Source: Mycteria americana (Eukaryota > Chordata > Aves > Ciconiiformes > Ciconiidae). From it: DNA of 64,000 bases. Under the pieces are notes generated by a model. It saw only the letters and a program-made list of their open reading frames with translations. It ran no database searches and had not been told where the DNA came from. Each line of letters starts with the position of its first letter. Positions within the stretch are counted from its first letter, which is position 1. The position numbers and the translations under genes are program-made. Shown here in pieces: positions 51,801 to 64,000 of this stretch. Location of the stretch: the NCBI RefSeq assembly GCF_035582795.1, contig NC_134366.1, forward strand, positions 29,063,661 through 29,127,660, in the 5' to 3' direction.

Positions 51801-53088
51801 GACTCTTTTCATTGTAAAGCATCTATTTTTATACTTGTATTGAGCGGCTAGAACATTTCTGAAGCTTAAAACAGCTACAATACTGTATTTAGTGTGTCAG
51901 GATGCAGCAGCTTTGGCTATGGTTGCAGTTCCTGGGTGGCTGAGCTGTGGACAGTTACCTCCGTAACTGACGCAGTGGTGGTGAGGATCCATAATGGAAA
52001 TCACTTGTTTGATCCTGTCCTATCATATTTGTGTTTGGATAGAGACTCCTTCGTCTGGTATCAAAACCAAGCTATATTGGTCAAACTTAGTAAGTATAGA
52101 ATAACAATTATGTAACAATTGTTCTCTTCAGTGTCTTTAAATGTTGAATCTTAGTTCCAATTAGAGATGGCATATTAGCAGCTCGGCAATCAAATCTGAT
52201 GCCCTGCCCCAACTGTCTTCCAGAAAAGCACTCTGAGAGCTGAATTTGAACTAGGAAAAACAAGTTGTAACAAATGTGTTAACAATGATCTTTTAGCTCT
52301 TAAAAATGCTTGATAATATCAATGAAATTAATAAACTAAAAAAAAAAAAAAATTCCAAAATTACTTGTTTCAACTTTATGTAGGAAGTTAGATACTGAAA
52401 ATTTTGCCAAAATGTATAATGTGTGAAGACATACACACAGAGGTGTGTGCGTGCACACACACATTTGGCTTACATACTCTGGATGGATGCTGCCATGAAT
52501 AACGAGCATGTATTGTTTCATATATAAATGCAATGCATTTAGACCTACTTGCTGTGTCTTGGTTTTGTTTAAACACCAACATAAAAAAAGAAGAATGGAA
52601 AAGCAAAAAACCTCTGACATTAACGAGGGCAGCTAGTTTTTTCACTGTGTTGATTACAGAAGCAAAAGACTTGTCCAACTTTATTTTGGAAAGATGCTTT
52701 GGCAGATATGTCTGATATATTTTGCTTGCTTAACATTAAGTTTTGAAGTATATGAATGACTGATGATGGTGAATTTCTTACCATGAAGTCAAGTATGTGT
52801 TTGAATTCTTCCTGGATCTTTAATCCAGGGCATGCTTTGCAATTCCTGCTGATTATTTTGACTTGTTTTGTATTTTAGGGTCCCGGATGCTGCTCCGATC
52901 TAGCAGTTTCATTCCACTACGTTGATTCCGTGACTATGTATCATTTGGAATATTTGATTTATCATCTCCGTCCATATGGGTATTTGTATCGGTACAATCC
53001 TGATATGGCAAAGAATCCAGAAGAGCAGAGCAAAAATGAAGCACTGGAGGATAATCAAAAGCTAAAGCAAAAAATTTCTGAGAATTAA
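47992..53088 (+). CDS. C1GALT1: Core 1 beta-1,3-galactosyltransferase (T-synthase), whole coding span, 3 coding exons
   Basis: Golgi type II membrane enzyme that adds Gal from UDP-Gal to GalNAc-alpha-Ser/Thr, making the core 1 (T antigen) O-glycan. It needs the chaperone COSMC to fold (known of the family). Coding exons: 47992-48214, 49936-50603 and 52879-53088, summing to 1101 nt (366 aa plus stop; human is 363 as I recall). It shows a short cytosolic tail, one membrane helix at about residues 8-31, a stem, then a GT31 domain with the metal-binding D-D-D at 170-172 (MKADDDTY), [13 protein letters not shown] and EDLALGKCM. All junctions are GT-AG and in phase and there are no breaks. The promoter is the CpG island near 41.6 kb. 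Confidence 0.97.
48215..49935 (+). other. C1GALT1: C1GALT1 intron 2
   Basis: 1.7 kb, GTATTT to TTTTTAG, with the 33-nt poly-T tract. No repeat family recognised. Confidence 0.65.
48794..48826 (+). repeat. Poly-T tract, 33 nt
   Basis: Uninterrupted T run in C1GALT1 intron 2, ending TTTCAG. It has a pseudo-acceptor look but no exon follows. Confidence 0.85.
49936..50603 (+). CDS. C1GALT1: C1GALT1 coding exon 2 (catalytic core)
   Basis: 668-nt exon from D75 to V-E before the GPGCCSD motif. It carries the GT31 core: [28 protein letters not shown], the D-D-D-T motif at 170-173 that coordinates Mn2+ and UDP-Gal, [34 protein letters not shown] and [11 protein letters not shown]. The acceptor is TTTTTTTAG and the donor GAG|GTAAGT. 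The codon for D75 is completed across the junction, which sets the frame. Confidence 0.97.
50604..52878 (+). other. C1GALT1: C1GALT1 intron 3
   Basis: 2.3 kb, GTAAGT to TATTTTAG. Contains short poly-A runs near 51535 and 52339 and a GTGTGT/CACACA patch near 52440. Nothing else seen. Confidence 0.65.
52879..53088 (+). CDS. C1GALT1: C1GALT1 coding exon 3 (C-terminus and stop)
   Basis: Starts after TATTTTAG with [16 protein letters not shown] and continues [20 protein letters not shown], conserved in T-synthases. The last about 25 residues ([20 protein letters not shown] ending ISEN) are Lys/Glu/Asn-rich and unlike the human tail I recall. TAA is at 53086-53088. Confidence 0.96.
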   Translation, partial: GPGCCSDLAVSFHYVDSVTMYHLEYLIYHLRPYGYLYRYNPDMAKNPEEQSKNEALEDNQKLKQKISEN

Positions 53089-56000
53089 TTGGACTTTGAA
53101 GAAAACTAAAAGAAGCCGATATAATGAGTAAGAGTCTCCTCAAACTCCTGCAGGAAGCTTGTGGACTACAGTTACTCATGGCGATTCTTAATTCAAAAAT
53201 CATGTTGGCAGTACTTCCTGTCACTGTCTGTGTACAACAGAGTCCAGTGCTGGCTCTGACTGTGTGGGATAGTGTGACCTTGCAGCCCTGCTCATGAAGA
53301 TTTGGGGCCCTAAAGCTGTGAAATAGGAGGTTGTTCTGGTACACTAATATCTGGAAAAAGTTGTATAAAAAACATAGTGGACGGGTTCAAAGATAATCAT
53401 ACAGTATTTCTGTTCCTTCTTCTGTTCTCCTCTATTTCCTTCCAGATGTTCTGTTAGGTTGGTTCTAATATTAGAAATTGGATGCTGCACAGTCAAATAC
53501 TTCATGGTGGCTTTCTCTAGTTTTCTCAATATCTTGAAGTTACTGTATGTACCTTGCCCTATAAGGAAGGGAGAGGCGTGGAAAGAGTCTAAAGTCTGCT
53601 TTCCCTTAATGACAGACTGGTGGTTATTGGCAGAGATCCACCCAAAAGATTAATCTGAATTGTTTCAGAAGTGGAATTCACTGCTATGAATTATTTTTAA
53701 AATGTTTAAGTCTCTATTGTATAAAACAATATGAAGTTGGATCACTACTGTTATAGGGAGAAATCCAGAAATAGTTACTATTGTTTAAATTGCTGAGGTG
53801 ATGCAAGCTGCTTACATATTTGCCTGTGGCTTTTTTTTATATTAACTTATCCTATTGGTTGAATGGATATAAAAATTCATCTCAGAATTTCTCCGCATAA
53901 GATAAGGTAGATGCATTTTGAAATAGCAGTCTCTCTTCCATCACACCTTCCATGTAAACCAGAAAGAATAGTATCTTAGCAAAGTTACAATGGCATCATA
54001 GTAACTTGGTTTCAGCCAGTATTAGAATTAGTTTGTTTCCATATAATTTTCACATCACTATATTTTGAGATTGTGGAGTTACTTTATTCATTAAAATTTT
54101 ACAAACAAGTCTTATTTTAAAACTGCAGCAAAGCTGATTTGACTGCTTCCCTACACATCTAGTTTATTTGGCTAAAGTACTTAATTTCACTTTTCTGAAC
54201 ATTGTTTTTTTTCCACTTTTAAAATTTCTTCTGTATCTGCTTCTTGTTACCTTTTTCAGAGCAATGAGTTAACTGATCCTTATTTCACTCTTTTTGAAGC
54301 TGAAGTATATAGTTATTCAAGTAAGCCAGCCTGAATGCAGGAATCTTTCAAAGTGCATTAACTTTCTCCACTACTTTTTGAGTATCTCTGCCTCTTAACT
54401 GAAAACACTTTCTTGTTTTAATTTGTTTTAATTACTGAAAAATTTTCAGAGGCCAAGCCTATGTTTTACATAGTCAACGTAAAACTTTCTGGTTTTCTCT
54501 TTTTCAAATTGAGTGAATAGCAGTATGGGGGATGGGGTTAAGCTTGATGTGTAGTGTGTCTTTATTTCACACTTGAACAAAAGTTTCTTCATCTGTTTGT
54601 CACTTTTCACCTTCATCATATTGATGAATTTGGACATAACCTAATTACCTCCAGTCATTGTTTTGGAAAGGGCACATACTGGTAGCAGACAGCCTTATTT
54701 ACTACTGCTGTCCTTCAGGATGTTCCTGGAAGAGGATGTTACCATAAAGTACTGGAATTTTTTTTCCAAAGATAGTTCTTGTACAGATTGGGGTTCTATC
54801 TGTTGTTAAACAGTAAAGAGTCATGACTTCCTTTCTGACCATTGCTCTGCAGCATGATGGCAATTACTGAAATATCTCATGGAGTTGAAATATTACATAC
54901 ATCTTCTCTGCCTGAGTATAGGCTGGGTTCATAAAGTATTACTTAAACGAATAGTTCCTGCAGGGTTAAATCTATTGGTCGTTTATGAGCAAGACTGCCT
55001 CTGAAGTACTGAAAGGGACATGAGCTTTATTTTATGTTAATTGACTTAAGTAGGAAATTATAACTGTATTTGTTTAAAAAAGGAAAAAGTCTCCAGTTTG
55101 CTCTAGTCAGAGGGATGCTTGTCCAGAGGAGAATGGATGGTACCATGCTGAGAAGTGCTTCCTTCTGTGAGCTAAATGCTTATCCCATGTGCAACACACA
55201 CCAATAATATTGTGAAATCCATATGGTATTGATAACTCCAGTAGCATTGTTCAAACATGCAGTTAAAATTTTCTGGAATACTTAAGGAAGTTATAAAGTG
55301 AAATCAGGATCCCAACTTAATCTCTTTGTAAATTCAGCCCATGTAGAAGATCTGCTGAACTACTGTACTGTTCCTTTATTACTGCTTTCTTCTTCAGTTC
55401 ATCCATGGGGATTTAAAGATTTTCTTCTGCAACAGGCAGAACAAATTTTGCATATTTTCTGCAGATTTGTGTCCTATGTTTGCCCTGTGCTGCCCTGTGA
55501 AGTAACATCATTTTCTCTTCACGTTCCTTACTATCCTGTCTTTGGGTTTTCAGTTCCATCATGCATAAGTCTCAGGTGGACCAGAGGAAGCAGGTAGTGA
55601 GATGTTTGAGCTCCACACAGGTTGGTTACTGAGGTCGCAAGTCAAACCAGCCATGGCTGAGCTCACAGTGAAGCCTTTTCTCAGCAGCAGTTCTAATTCT
55701 TGTCGTCTGCCCAGCTGTGGCTTGTGGGTTTAGCAGAGTGGGGCAGGAAGGTCCCTTTCCACAAAACATGCAGGCCCTCAGAGGGAATGGAGCAATAAAG
55801 GAACAAGTTCCATTTCTTGAGGGAATAAGGCTAAGAACATACTACCTTGTGATAAATAGGTGGCCTATCTGGAGAAATAAGAGTAGCCTTTTCTTCAAAC
55901 ATCTATTCTTGCTTTGTTTTAAAGTGTCCTTGCTCTTAGGCCTCTGAATCTATTTATTTTGCCTTTCTAGCAGCACTACAAAGAAATTTTTTTTTCCTTC

Positions 56001-57395
56001 CAGACAAGCTAGAAAAGTATCGGGTTTTACATTCTGTGATTATAACAGAGGACTGTTGTTCTCTGAATTGTATTGCCATAACAATGAGCTGATACCTCTG
56101 AAATAATTGGTTTGTATCTCACTCCCTTCAAAAGCTTCAGTAGACAAGGTTGGAATGTGAACAGTTAGTATAATTTTCATGTACAATATTACACTACTGT
56201 TAGTAGTTTGTTATTTCACTCTCAGGTCTTTGTGCTTTGAGAAAGTATTTATTGAGCTTGAGTATTTCTGCAGCCCAAGGAGGCTACTGTATTTCAGGTG
56301 GAAAGACCTTTCTGAAGCACAGCAACATAGGCTCTCTTAGGCTATACCGATTATTGCTCTGTGGTTTTGTTTTGTTTCTAAAAATGTTTCTTAATCTTAT
56401 AAAACCTAAAAGCTTCCATTGGCACTGTAGTGATTTAAATGACCCATCTAAAATTTTTGAACTAGTTTTCTTGAAATTACAAGGCAGCAGTTGCTTGCAC
56501 TTGGATGCGGGAATGTCACTTAGTGTAACAGAATAACATTTTAACCTTTTGTTAAGTGTTTTTTAGTTCAGAAGGAATGAGAATGCCAAGAAGTTACCTT
56601 CTGATCACTGTTCTTAATCAGAGGATGGTACTAATCTTTGTTTGCAGAAAAAGACCGATTTTAATCTTCTTTCATTCCCAATTAATTTTTTCAGCCTATA
56701 TTGGTCTTATTGAAGAGGTTAAACACTGGTGATGTTAGCACCATCTCTCATTTTGCGGAAGCTCTTTTCCCAGTACCTTTTACCTTTAAGGACATTTTCT
56801 TTGTTTTGCTTTGGTGGGGGTATATATTAAAAATCATTTTTTCTTCACACGTTGCCATTTGTTCTGTTACGCTTCCAGAAGTATAAATTTTAGTGAGCAG
56901 CTGATAGACCTCTTATAAACAGTTTGCTATCTGAGCAGGGTGTTTTATCTTTGTATGATGGAAAAGCGTGGGTTATTTCTCTGATGTACCTGCTACTGAT
57001 GTTGATAGTGCACGCGCAGATGAAAATAGATCCCTCAATACCGAACCACTTGGAAAGGCAATTTTGTCCTTTTTCTGTCAAAAAAACGTCTGTGGAACTC
57101 CAAAAGTGTAATCTGCTTTGTTTTACCATATTGTATTTAAAATACTCCACAAATGTTACTAATGCTCTAAAAGAATTGAATATTGCTGCTGGACAGTATG
57201 CTCCACTTAAAACCTGTGAATGTTTCACTTTGCAATTATAGGTAGTCGTGTCCCTAATGGCCGGTATAAGTTGGTGACTTGTCTGGAATGATCACCATAA
57301 GGATTTGTTTCTTAAATACTTCTTCGAAGTGCCTTTGACCAATTTTTAGCATCAAAATTAAGTTGAGAATCAAATAAATAAGTTATCTCATACAC
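53089..57395 (+). other. C1GALT1: Probable long C1GALT1 3' untranslated region
   Basis: No gene is visible here. Overlapping AATAAA-type signals at 57373-57378, followed by a GT/T-rich stretch, make a plausible poly(A) site 4.3 kb past the stop. An earlier AATAAA at 55794-55799 is also possible. Human C1GALT1 has a long 3' UTR (recalled). The boundary is inferred. Confidence 0.45.
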
Positions 57396-58061
57396 AGTGC
57401 ATGTCTGTCTTCATTTCCCCCTCCTGTATGCTAGTAGAGTAGCATAGCAGCACCATTTGGTCTCATAAAAGCATTCTTACTTTTTTTTCTTGGGGTGGGT
57501 ACAGGAAAGTCAAAAAGTTTCACACTTGCTAGGTTTTGTTATTATATTTATGCTATTAACAAGTAGAAAGCTACCTTGAAAACAAAGATGGTATTTTTTT
57601 TAAGTGTAAAATTAATCATAAGTGCTAGTACTAGATTCACATAAGCAGGCTGTTGTTTCTGCATTGTCCTGATTTTTCAGTGTCTCCACCTTGTCACAGA
57701 GTCCTGAGTGAACTGGCTATAGCTGATACCTCAAAGATAAAGCAAAACTGTTCAACATTAACCACCTTTTTTTTAAAGGATTTATTCTTTCAGTGTGGAA
57801 AAAAAACCAACCCCAAACCAGTTAAGATTTAAATGTTGTGCTTTCTAACCTAGCTTTCTGCTATTCATGCAGAATAATATCCAGCACTAAAGAATATTCC
57901 ACTTATGCAGCTGGGAAGTGTCTTTAGGTGCGAAATGTTGGTTGTTGGACATGGTAGGCACAAGCACAGTACAGCTGTGTTTCATTACCTTAAGTACTGT
58001 AATAGACCCTGCTAATACTATTAACCTGGATTAATTAACTATTTCATTGCTTTTGAGTGCA

Positions 58062-58088
58062 AGACACGCTTGGAGTGCAAGCGTGTCT
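58062..58088. repeat. Short hairpin, 10-bp arms
   Basis: AGACACGCTT (58062-58071), 7-nt loop, then AAGCGTGTCT (58079-58088). GC-rich relative to its surroundings. Confidence 0.8.
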
Positions 58089-60285
58089 GCAAAGTGCAGG
58101 AAGTGTGTGACAACCACGGTGCTCAAAAGCTAGAATATTTCAGCTAAGGAACAACGGCCAATTGAATGGACTATAAAAGCTCGTCTCTGACGCTTCAGGT
58201 ATAGGTTATGCTTTTATGTGATGCTGCTATAACTTTCAATTTTCAGGATCAAACTAGATCCAGCAAATTGCAGGGCGATGTGAGTACTGGAGCAGAACAG
58301 AAACTACAGCTACTACTGTGGAGAAAAACTTTTGTAAGTGCGGGGTTGCTTTGCGTGCTTTTTAATATGTAACAGACTCTGCATATTTGATTACCAGAAG
58401 TTGTAGACACAAGTGAAATGTCATTCAATGAAGGTAAGCTCTCGTAACCTGGTGACTTACAGAAAGCTTCACTGGCTCAAGGGAATTTTCCTAGGGTTCT
58501 CTCTGCACTAGTGTGAACTAAAAAGAAATTTAAGTAAATATCTTACACCCTGGGACTGCTAAGGTCATTCTAAGCTGTGGGGAAGATAAGCCTGCATATT
58601 GCTGGTTCCAGCTCTCGCTGCAAAATGTTTAGCAGTCTTTCCTCCTTTTTGACAATGTTTCACGTTAATGAGGCCCTTCTATGAGTTCCAGAAACTTGGT
58701 AGTGAGGGACTTATTCTGACAACTATTAGGAGGAATAAGTGAGGAAATCAGAGCCCTGCAGTGAACATTTTCATTGTTCCACATGTAAAGTAATTTAACA
58801 TAGACGGGAAAATAGCCGTATCGTGGGATCACACTTGTAGGTGTTAGGGCGGTATTTGGCAAAGTATTTGGAAAAGTGGTTATTTCATTCAGAAATGTAG
58901 CCTGAGCTCTCAATTTTTTTCAGCTTTCTAATGTATATTCCTGCAAGACTTCTTGAAATACCAGTAAAAATAAACTGTAGAGATGCCCTCAATGCTGATC
59001 AGTCAACAAAACGTGGCAGGGAGACTACTTCTAAGTATGCTTTTGGTAGCGCTGGAATTCAAATCTGATGTGGTTTTGAGCTGAGACCCGCAGGTTTTCA
59101 TTTTAACTTTCTTTCCATTTTCCCTCAGCCCCCTGTTCCATTGTGTGTAACACTCCTCTTCTGTGGTGAAACTGCAAGCCGTCAAGTACAGTCCCTTCTT
59201 TCCTTCCTCCCCCAAAAATGCCTTTCTGTAAAGCTGTGTTTTATTTAGGGTAGGTTGAAGCCTCGGGTGCTGGAGTCTGCACTGGTACTGACCAAGACTT
59301 CATACCCCAGTGTCCCAGTTCTACCTGGGGTTTCTCTGATGTGTGGGGCAGCTCTTGGGATGAGAACGTGTTAATGCTTTTACGTATTCAAGGTGTTACC
59401 TTCTTTGGAGGTGTGATTTGTCTTTTAAACAGATTCCCTTCTTTCCCCCCCACTTTTCTCTTTCCTTTTCCTGTCAATAGTTTCACCTTCTGCTCTGCAA
59501 ACTGCTTTCTGAGGAGCACATGATACCAGATGGATTGCTGTCATTTTCACACTCCCAAGCGGCTGCGGCTCCCTTCAGGTCTGTACGTGAAATGTTACGC
59601 TGCCTTCAGTAAAGTTACTAACTTACAACATGTTTTAAAATCAGCCTGAGTCTCTACTAGAGCAATAGTTGGAACCATGTTTTATCATTTGATGCTTAAA
59701 TACTTCCCAGTCTGGTCGGATGGACAGGTGGACTGGCTCCAAACTCTAGCATGAAAGAAGTATGAAAAATATTTTCCTTAGAGAAGAGGGAATTCTTTGT
59801 AGCAACGTTCTAAAAGGAACATGAATTTTCCAACTGTCCACTAAGTGTTGCTACAGTCACGATCTTATTTTTTATTTTTGCACAAAGAGGTGAACAGTCT
59901 TTTGCAGAGCTGAGTGGCAACAGAACTTCAAATTTAGATCTGAATAGAGATGGGAGTTTCACAGGCATGTTTGTTAAATAAAAAGTTGATGTGAGGAGCT
60001 TGCTTTATTTCCTTTCATTTAAACTCTAAACCTTTGCTTGAGTAGGTAGCGAAGTTTGCAGCACAGTTCTTCAGTTGTACAAAACTAAACTGTGGCACAT
60101 GTGAACCCATCACTTTGGCATCTTGAAGTCAAAAAGGCTGGTTTGTTTCTTTGAATTTCTAACCTGGCTTCCAGCAACTCCTTGCCGGCTTCTGATTTCT
60201 TTCCCCTCCTAGGATAAAATCCTAATCCACTGCAAGGAAAGGAGCTTCGTTAGTAACTTCGGTCACCTGAAGAACCAGATCAGCC

Positions 60286-60304
60286 GCCTGCTGCTGCTGC
60301 TGCT
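60286..60304 (+). repeat. Short CTG repeat
   Basis: Five to six CTG units in intergenic DNA downstream of C1GALT1. Too short to be notable. Confidence 0.7.
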
Positions 60305-62684
60305 TCCTGGTTCCACCCTGAGTTTTTAGTGTTCCCCAGCAGCCTCGGATCCTGCATGCTCTCAGGTAGTCAAGGTCTTGACTCTTCTTCCTCTGTCTAA
60401 GAACCGATCAAAAAGACTTAGAAATTAATGTGCATTAGTATGCTGCACCTTTAAAACCTTGGACTGTGATTTTTTTCCTTTCACTGTCCCACATGAATTC
60501 TTAACTAGGAATCACCCAAACGTGCTCTTAAGTGTTGTCTTCCTGCTCCCTGCCCCTGCAGATGGAGAGCATAACGTTTAAGACATACGTTCACTTAGGG
60601 CCAAATCCTGAGTACTTGGTAGAAATCAAAACAAATAGATGTCTCTGTAATTATTTTTTTTAATTAATTTTGTCTCCAAACTCCTAGTTCTACTAAATTT
60701 GGGAGTATGACAACGTTGTTAAATGTCTCTTCTCTGGCTATTCTATGACAAGTGGAGGAGGTGGCTGTAAACGGGAGTCCATCTCCGTCCTAGATGTATA
60801 GCCCAGGTGAGCACCCTGCAGGGATTAAGCACAGATCATACGAAAATCACACCTGAGGGTCTGAAATTTTCCCAGCACAGGAGATTGCTTCACCAGCACC
60901 AGGGGTTCAAACATTTACCATTGAAAACAACAAATTTCACATACTCCGCTGTGGATTCTGTTGAAATTGTAGCTGAAATATGATTAGTGTTTTCAGGGAC
61001 AGGTAGGGTAATTGTGTCTAAAACCAATTTTCAAACACCGTTTAGAAAAGCAAACTCTCCTGTTCAGGAGCTGACAGTGCTTCAACATGAACAATGAAGC
61101 CTTTGTTCCCATTTGTCAGCGTTACCCTGTTTTTTAGCAGAGTATAGATGGTGTCTGCTTACCCAGATTAGAGCATCATTTGTCAGTCTGATCAACAGCA
61201 TCCTGCTTTCCTGTATTTCCCTGTCAGCTAGCTTGGCCTTTATGAGCTTTATCTTTGTCAGCTTCCAAAGCTGCATTTCATGTATCTTGTTCAGACTCAT
61301 TCAAGTAAATATTTCTCAGAATGCATTGGCCATGTTTTCATTTTTAGGTAAGCTTTGTGATGTCTAAATGCAGAAGTTGCCTTATCAAAGGTAGACCTGA
61401 ATGGTCACAAATTGACACTAATCCCAGTAGGAGAAGTCTCATGCATCACCTGTATCTTCATGCTTTAAAACCATCATCACAAAAGTAGCATTTGGGTCTT
61501 ATTAGTCACTGTACAACTACTAATACTTTCTCCAGGAGAATGAGTTTGATTCACAGACCCTTTATTATTTTATATAATCCTATTGTAATTGCAGAAAATC
61601 CCACTGTAAATGTAGTTACGCCAGTTCACGCTTTGGCCAGCACTTCTTGTTCAAGTCACTTTCAGCGATACTGACTGAAAACCAACACCTTACAGACATG
61701 TGGTGGCTCTCTGGTTTGGTTTGGTCGTTGCCATGCTGATCAGTCCTGCAGCAAAGAGTTTCAGTATTGCCGAATGTTTTTTCAGGGACTTCAAGTTGTG
61801 GATTTCGTGTATGTTTTCAGCATTGCTTTTTAAAAGATCCATATGTACTGGTGGCAAGCTGCCACTCTGAACGCTCCACCCTCGTGAGCCTCAAGGAAGT
61901 GGAGGGAGCTTGAGTTACTCTTACGTGTAGCATCTGGGAATTTTACTCCTGACATCACTGTAAAATAAACTGTTACAAATGTTTAACAGCATGAAAAAAA
62001 TGAAAGCATGGTTGGAAAAAGGACATATTTGCTGTGTCCTATTACCTAAATGTATTTGTGGGCTAGATGTCTGGGCCTAGAAGAGAGTGAGAAAATTACT
62101 GCAGCTTATAAATTAACCAAAAATGTTGGCTGGTCTTACGGCTTTTGCAATTAAGCAAAGGTTAATTACATACATTCAGCTGGACCGCCTAGTATTTTGA
62201 CTTCTGAACATACAATTGTGTACTGTAGAGGTAGCATCTCTAAGGTGAGCACAAGGAAAGAAAATGCTGGTGTGAGGAATGTGGATGTCCCATGCTAATA
62301 TATCAGTCAGTAGTAGTAGGGCCATTCTAACACGACTGAAGAGAGGACAAACCCTTTTGATTTTACACTGTTGTATTATGCGGCTTCCTGGATTGCTGAA
62401 CTCCATCATCTGTTTCAGCTGCAGCATCTCATCAAGGGAACACCTTCACGATGGGTTTTCCGTGTACAGCTGCAATGCTTCGTACTTCTGGCTGCCGGGC
62501 AGCACCTTCTCTGTTTAATACCTGCCTAAGCCTTTCCATCTGACTGCCCTGACTGCCCTCAGGAGCTTTGGGCTGTTCAAGATGGTCAGGTTTGAGGATG
62601 AGGCTCACTTTCCTAAGATATTTGCCTGTATGCAGGAGTGTAGAGGCGTGCGTAACCCAATCCCACCTTGTAGCTGACTCTCCT

Positions 62685-62758
62685 TTGAGCGGGAATCCTG
62701 GATGGACTAGATGACTTCTGTGGTCTTTTCCTCCCCGAGTTATCCTACAATCCTAAAA
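62685..62758 (+). mobile_element. Old CR1 3' end scrap
   Basis: TGGATGGACTAGATGACTTC followed by TGTGGTCTTTTCC and a degraded ATCCTACAATCCTA end resembles the CR1 3' UTR, heavily mutated. Confidence 0.5.
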
Positions 62759-64000
62759 TGTTTTGTCAGCTTTGCAGGAAGATATTTTGGCACCCACATG
62801 TTTTCCCTTCAGCTCCTCCAGGTCCTGTTGGTCCCTGCTGCTGCTCTGCAGTCAGCTCCCTTCCGCAGCCCAGAGAGCCCCTGCCTGACTGCCGGCAGGG
62901 CTCTGTCGTGCCCGTCTTGCCCTTAATGCGTTTTCACTTTCTCCCTTTCCTTCCAGAGTCACAGCGGTATTGTGGAAGTTCTGCTTATCATTCTGAATAG
63001 TACTACGTGAAACATCTCTTTTATGTGCTCTTCTATAGAAGGGTAGTTAGACTACTCTGTTTCATCTCAATGCTAATGTACACTATTTCCATCACGTGGG
63101 GAAGGGACTGTTCTGCTGCATCGTGTAAGTCACTAACTATAGGTTGAGTTTGCTCTCCTTCCAATGTTGTATCCTGGCTAATGCACAACGGGTTTTACCA
63201 GTGTAAAGGTTCCCGTATCTCTCTGTTCCTGTACAGTAGTTGTGCCTATTGCTTGCTGAACTCGGAGATCACGTTTCCTTGGTATGCAGAGCTCGAAGGT
63301 TAACTTTGGTGTTGGCACAGTTCCTTTCGCTGTTACAAAAGCTTCTAATCTCTGATAGCCAGCAGGTAGCTGCTATTAAAAACATCACCAAAAATAATTA
63401 TAGGCAATGTGAGAACGGGATCCAAAACTGTTTTTCCCACGTGAAAGTAATACAAGGGGGGCCTGCGCTGCCTGCAGTACCTGTGCCTAACTTAGGCCCA
63501 GTGCTTAAGAATTACTTGTAATTCTTAAAAAGCAAACACGTAAAGAACAGGAAACAAATGCAACAAGGCAGGAAACACTTTCCCTTGATGTTGAGTACAG
63601 CATTATGCTGATATTTACCGTTTCACTGCTGTTTCACAAATACATCTGTTCTGTGTTAGAGGAGGAAGCAAGCTGGTTAAAGAAAGCACAGTTAAAGGAA
63701 CACAGCCAGTATCCAAAAACTTTACACCAAGACCCACAGGAGGAAATGTCCAAACAAATGCTTGCCACCCTATGATAACCAGCTGGCGAGTAGTGTGCCT
63801 GAGAACAGGTGGAGATGGAGACCAAGGTGTGCTACTAGCATGTCGTGAGTGTAAAAGGTCAACATACACCTGAGGGTGAGAATGATCCTGATGCGATGGT
63901 TGGAATGAGTTTTATATCACAAATAACTTCTAGATCCGATGTTAATGCTGCCCTCTCCCATTGCTGTTCTTTGATTAATAGATCTTTTGAAAGCTGGAAG
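62759..64000. other. Intergenic, right end of the window
   Basis: No coding exon or repeat recognised. Confidence 0.5.

Larger units (their letters stand above)
57396..62684. other. Intergenic downstream of C1GALT1
   Basis: No recognisable exon of the neighbour expected from mouse order (COL28A1, from memory). The hairpin at 58062 and short CTG run at 60286 are the only structured items. Confidence 0.5.

Noticed and set aside
59003-59215. Cys-containing minus-strand frame as a possible COL28A1 Kunitz exon
   Set aside because: Cysteine spacing does not fit a Kunitz domain, and no collagen repeats or clear splice sites are nearby.

Overview
This is vertebrate nuclear DNA, almost certainly from a bird. 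It has intron-split genes with GT-AG junctions, two CpG-island promoters, many CR1 retrotransposon pieces in both orientations (including characteristic ATTCTRTG-type 3' ends), and two solo LTRs of a type I recall as widespread in birds. I see no bacterial operons, CRISPR arrays or phage. The species cannot be fixed from the sequence alone.

Two protein-coding genes lie head to head. ASNS (glutamine-dependent asparagine synthetase) is on the minus strand. Its promoter is in the CpG island at about 25.8-26.6 kb and its stop codon is at 7652-7654. Eleven coding exons were reconstructed. They sum to 1686 nt, or 561 codons plus stop, the same length as I recall for human ASNS, with every junction in phase and all catalytic motifs present. 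A 9-base amino-acid-response (CARE/NSRE-1) element is at 26373-26381. C1GALT1 (core 1 beta-1,3-galactosyltransferase, T-synthase) is on the plus strand. It has a CpG-island promoter and non-coding first exon ending at 41730 and three coding exons between 47992 and 53088 (366 codons plus stop). A long 3' UTR is likely, up to a poly(A) signal near 57373. From memory the same two genes are neighbours in mouse but on opposite chromosome-7 arms in human, so this order looks ancestral.

Layout. 1-7.1 kb: AT-rich intergenic DNA beyond ASNS, with one isolated CpG-dense patch at 3.54-3.69 kb next to an RFX-type X-box. 7.1-26.3 kb: ASNS; its introns carry a nested pair of CR1 elements (11.5-13.8 kb), another CR1 (18.2-18.8 kb), a solo LTR (23.3-23.9 kb), a CR1 scrap and a long inverted repeat (25.3-25.8 kb). 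26.4-41 kb: intergenic, with a CR1 3' end (33.8-34.2 kb), a second near-identical solo LTR (34.5-35.1 kb) and a 2.4-kb CR1 with most of ORF2 (38.0-40.4 kb). 41.1-57.4 kb: C1GALT1, whose first intron holds a perfect 17-bp-arm hairpin and a degenerate tandem array that may be part of an LTR. 57.4-64 kb: intergenic, with an old CR1 3' scrap near 62.7 kb.

The two genes act separately: ASNS makes asparagine in the cytosol and responds to amino-acid stress; C1GALT1 builds the core 1 O-glycan in the Golgi. I found no clearly new biological system. The most useful leads are the conserved ASNS response element with a changed partner site, the direct-repeat LTR pair flanking the ASNS promoter, the promoter-proximal inverted repeat, and the isolated CpG patch with an X-box.
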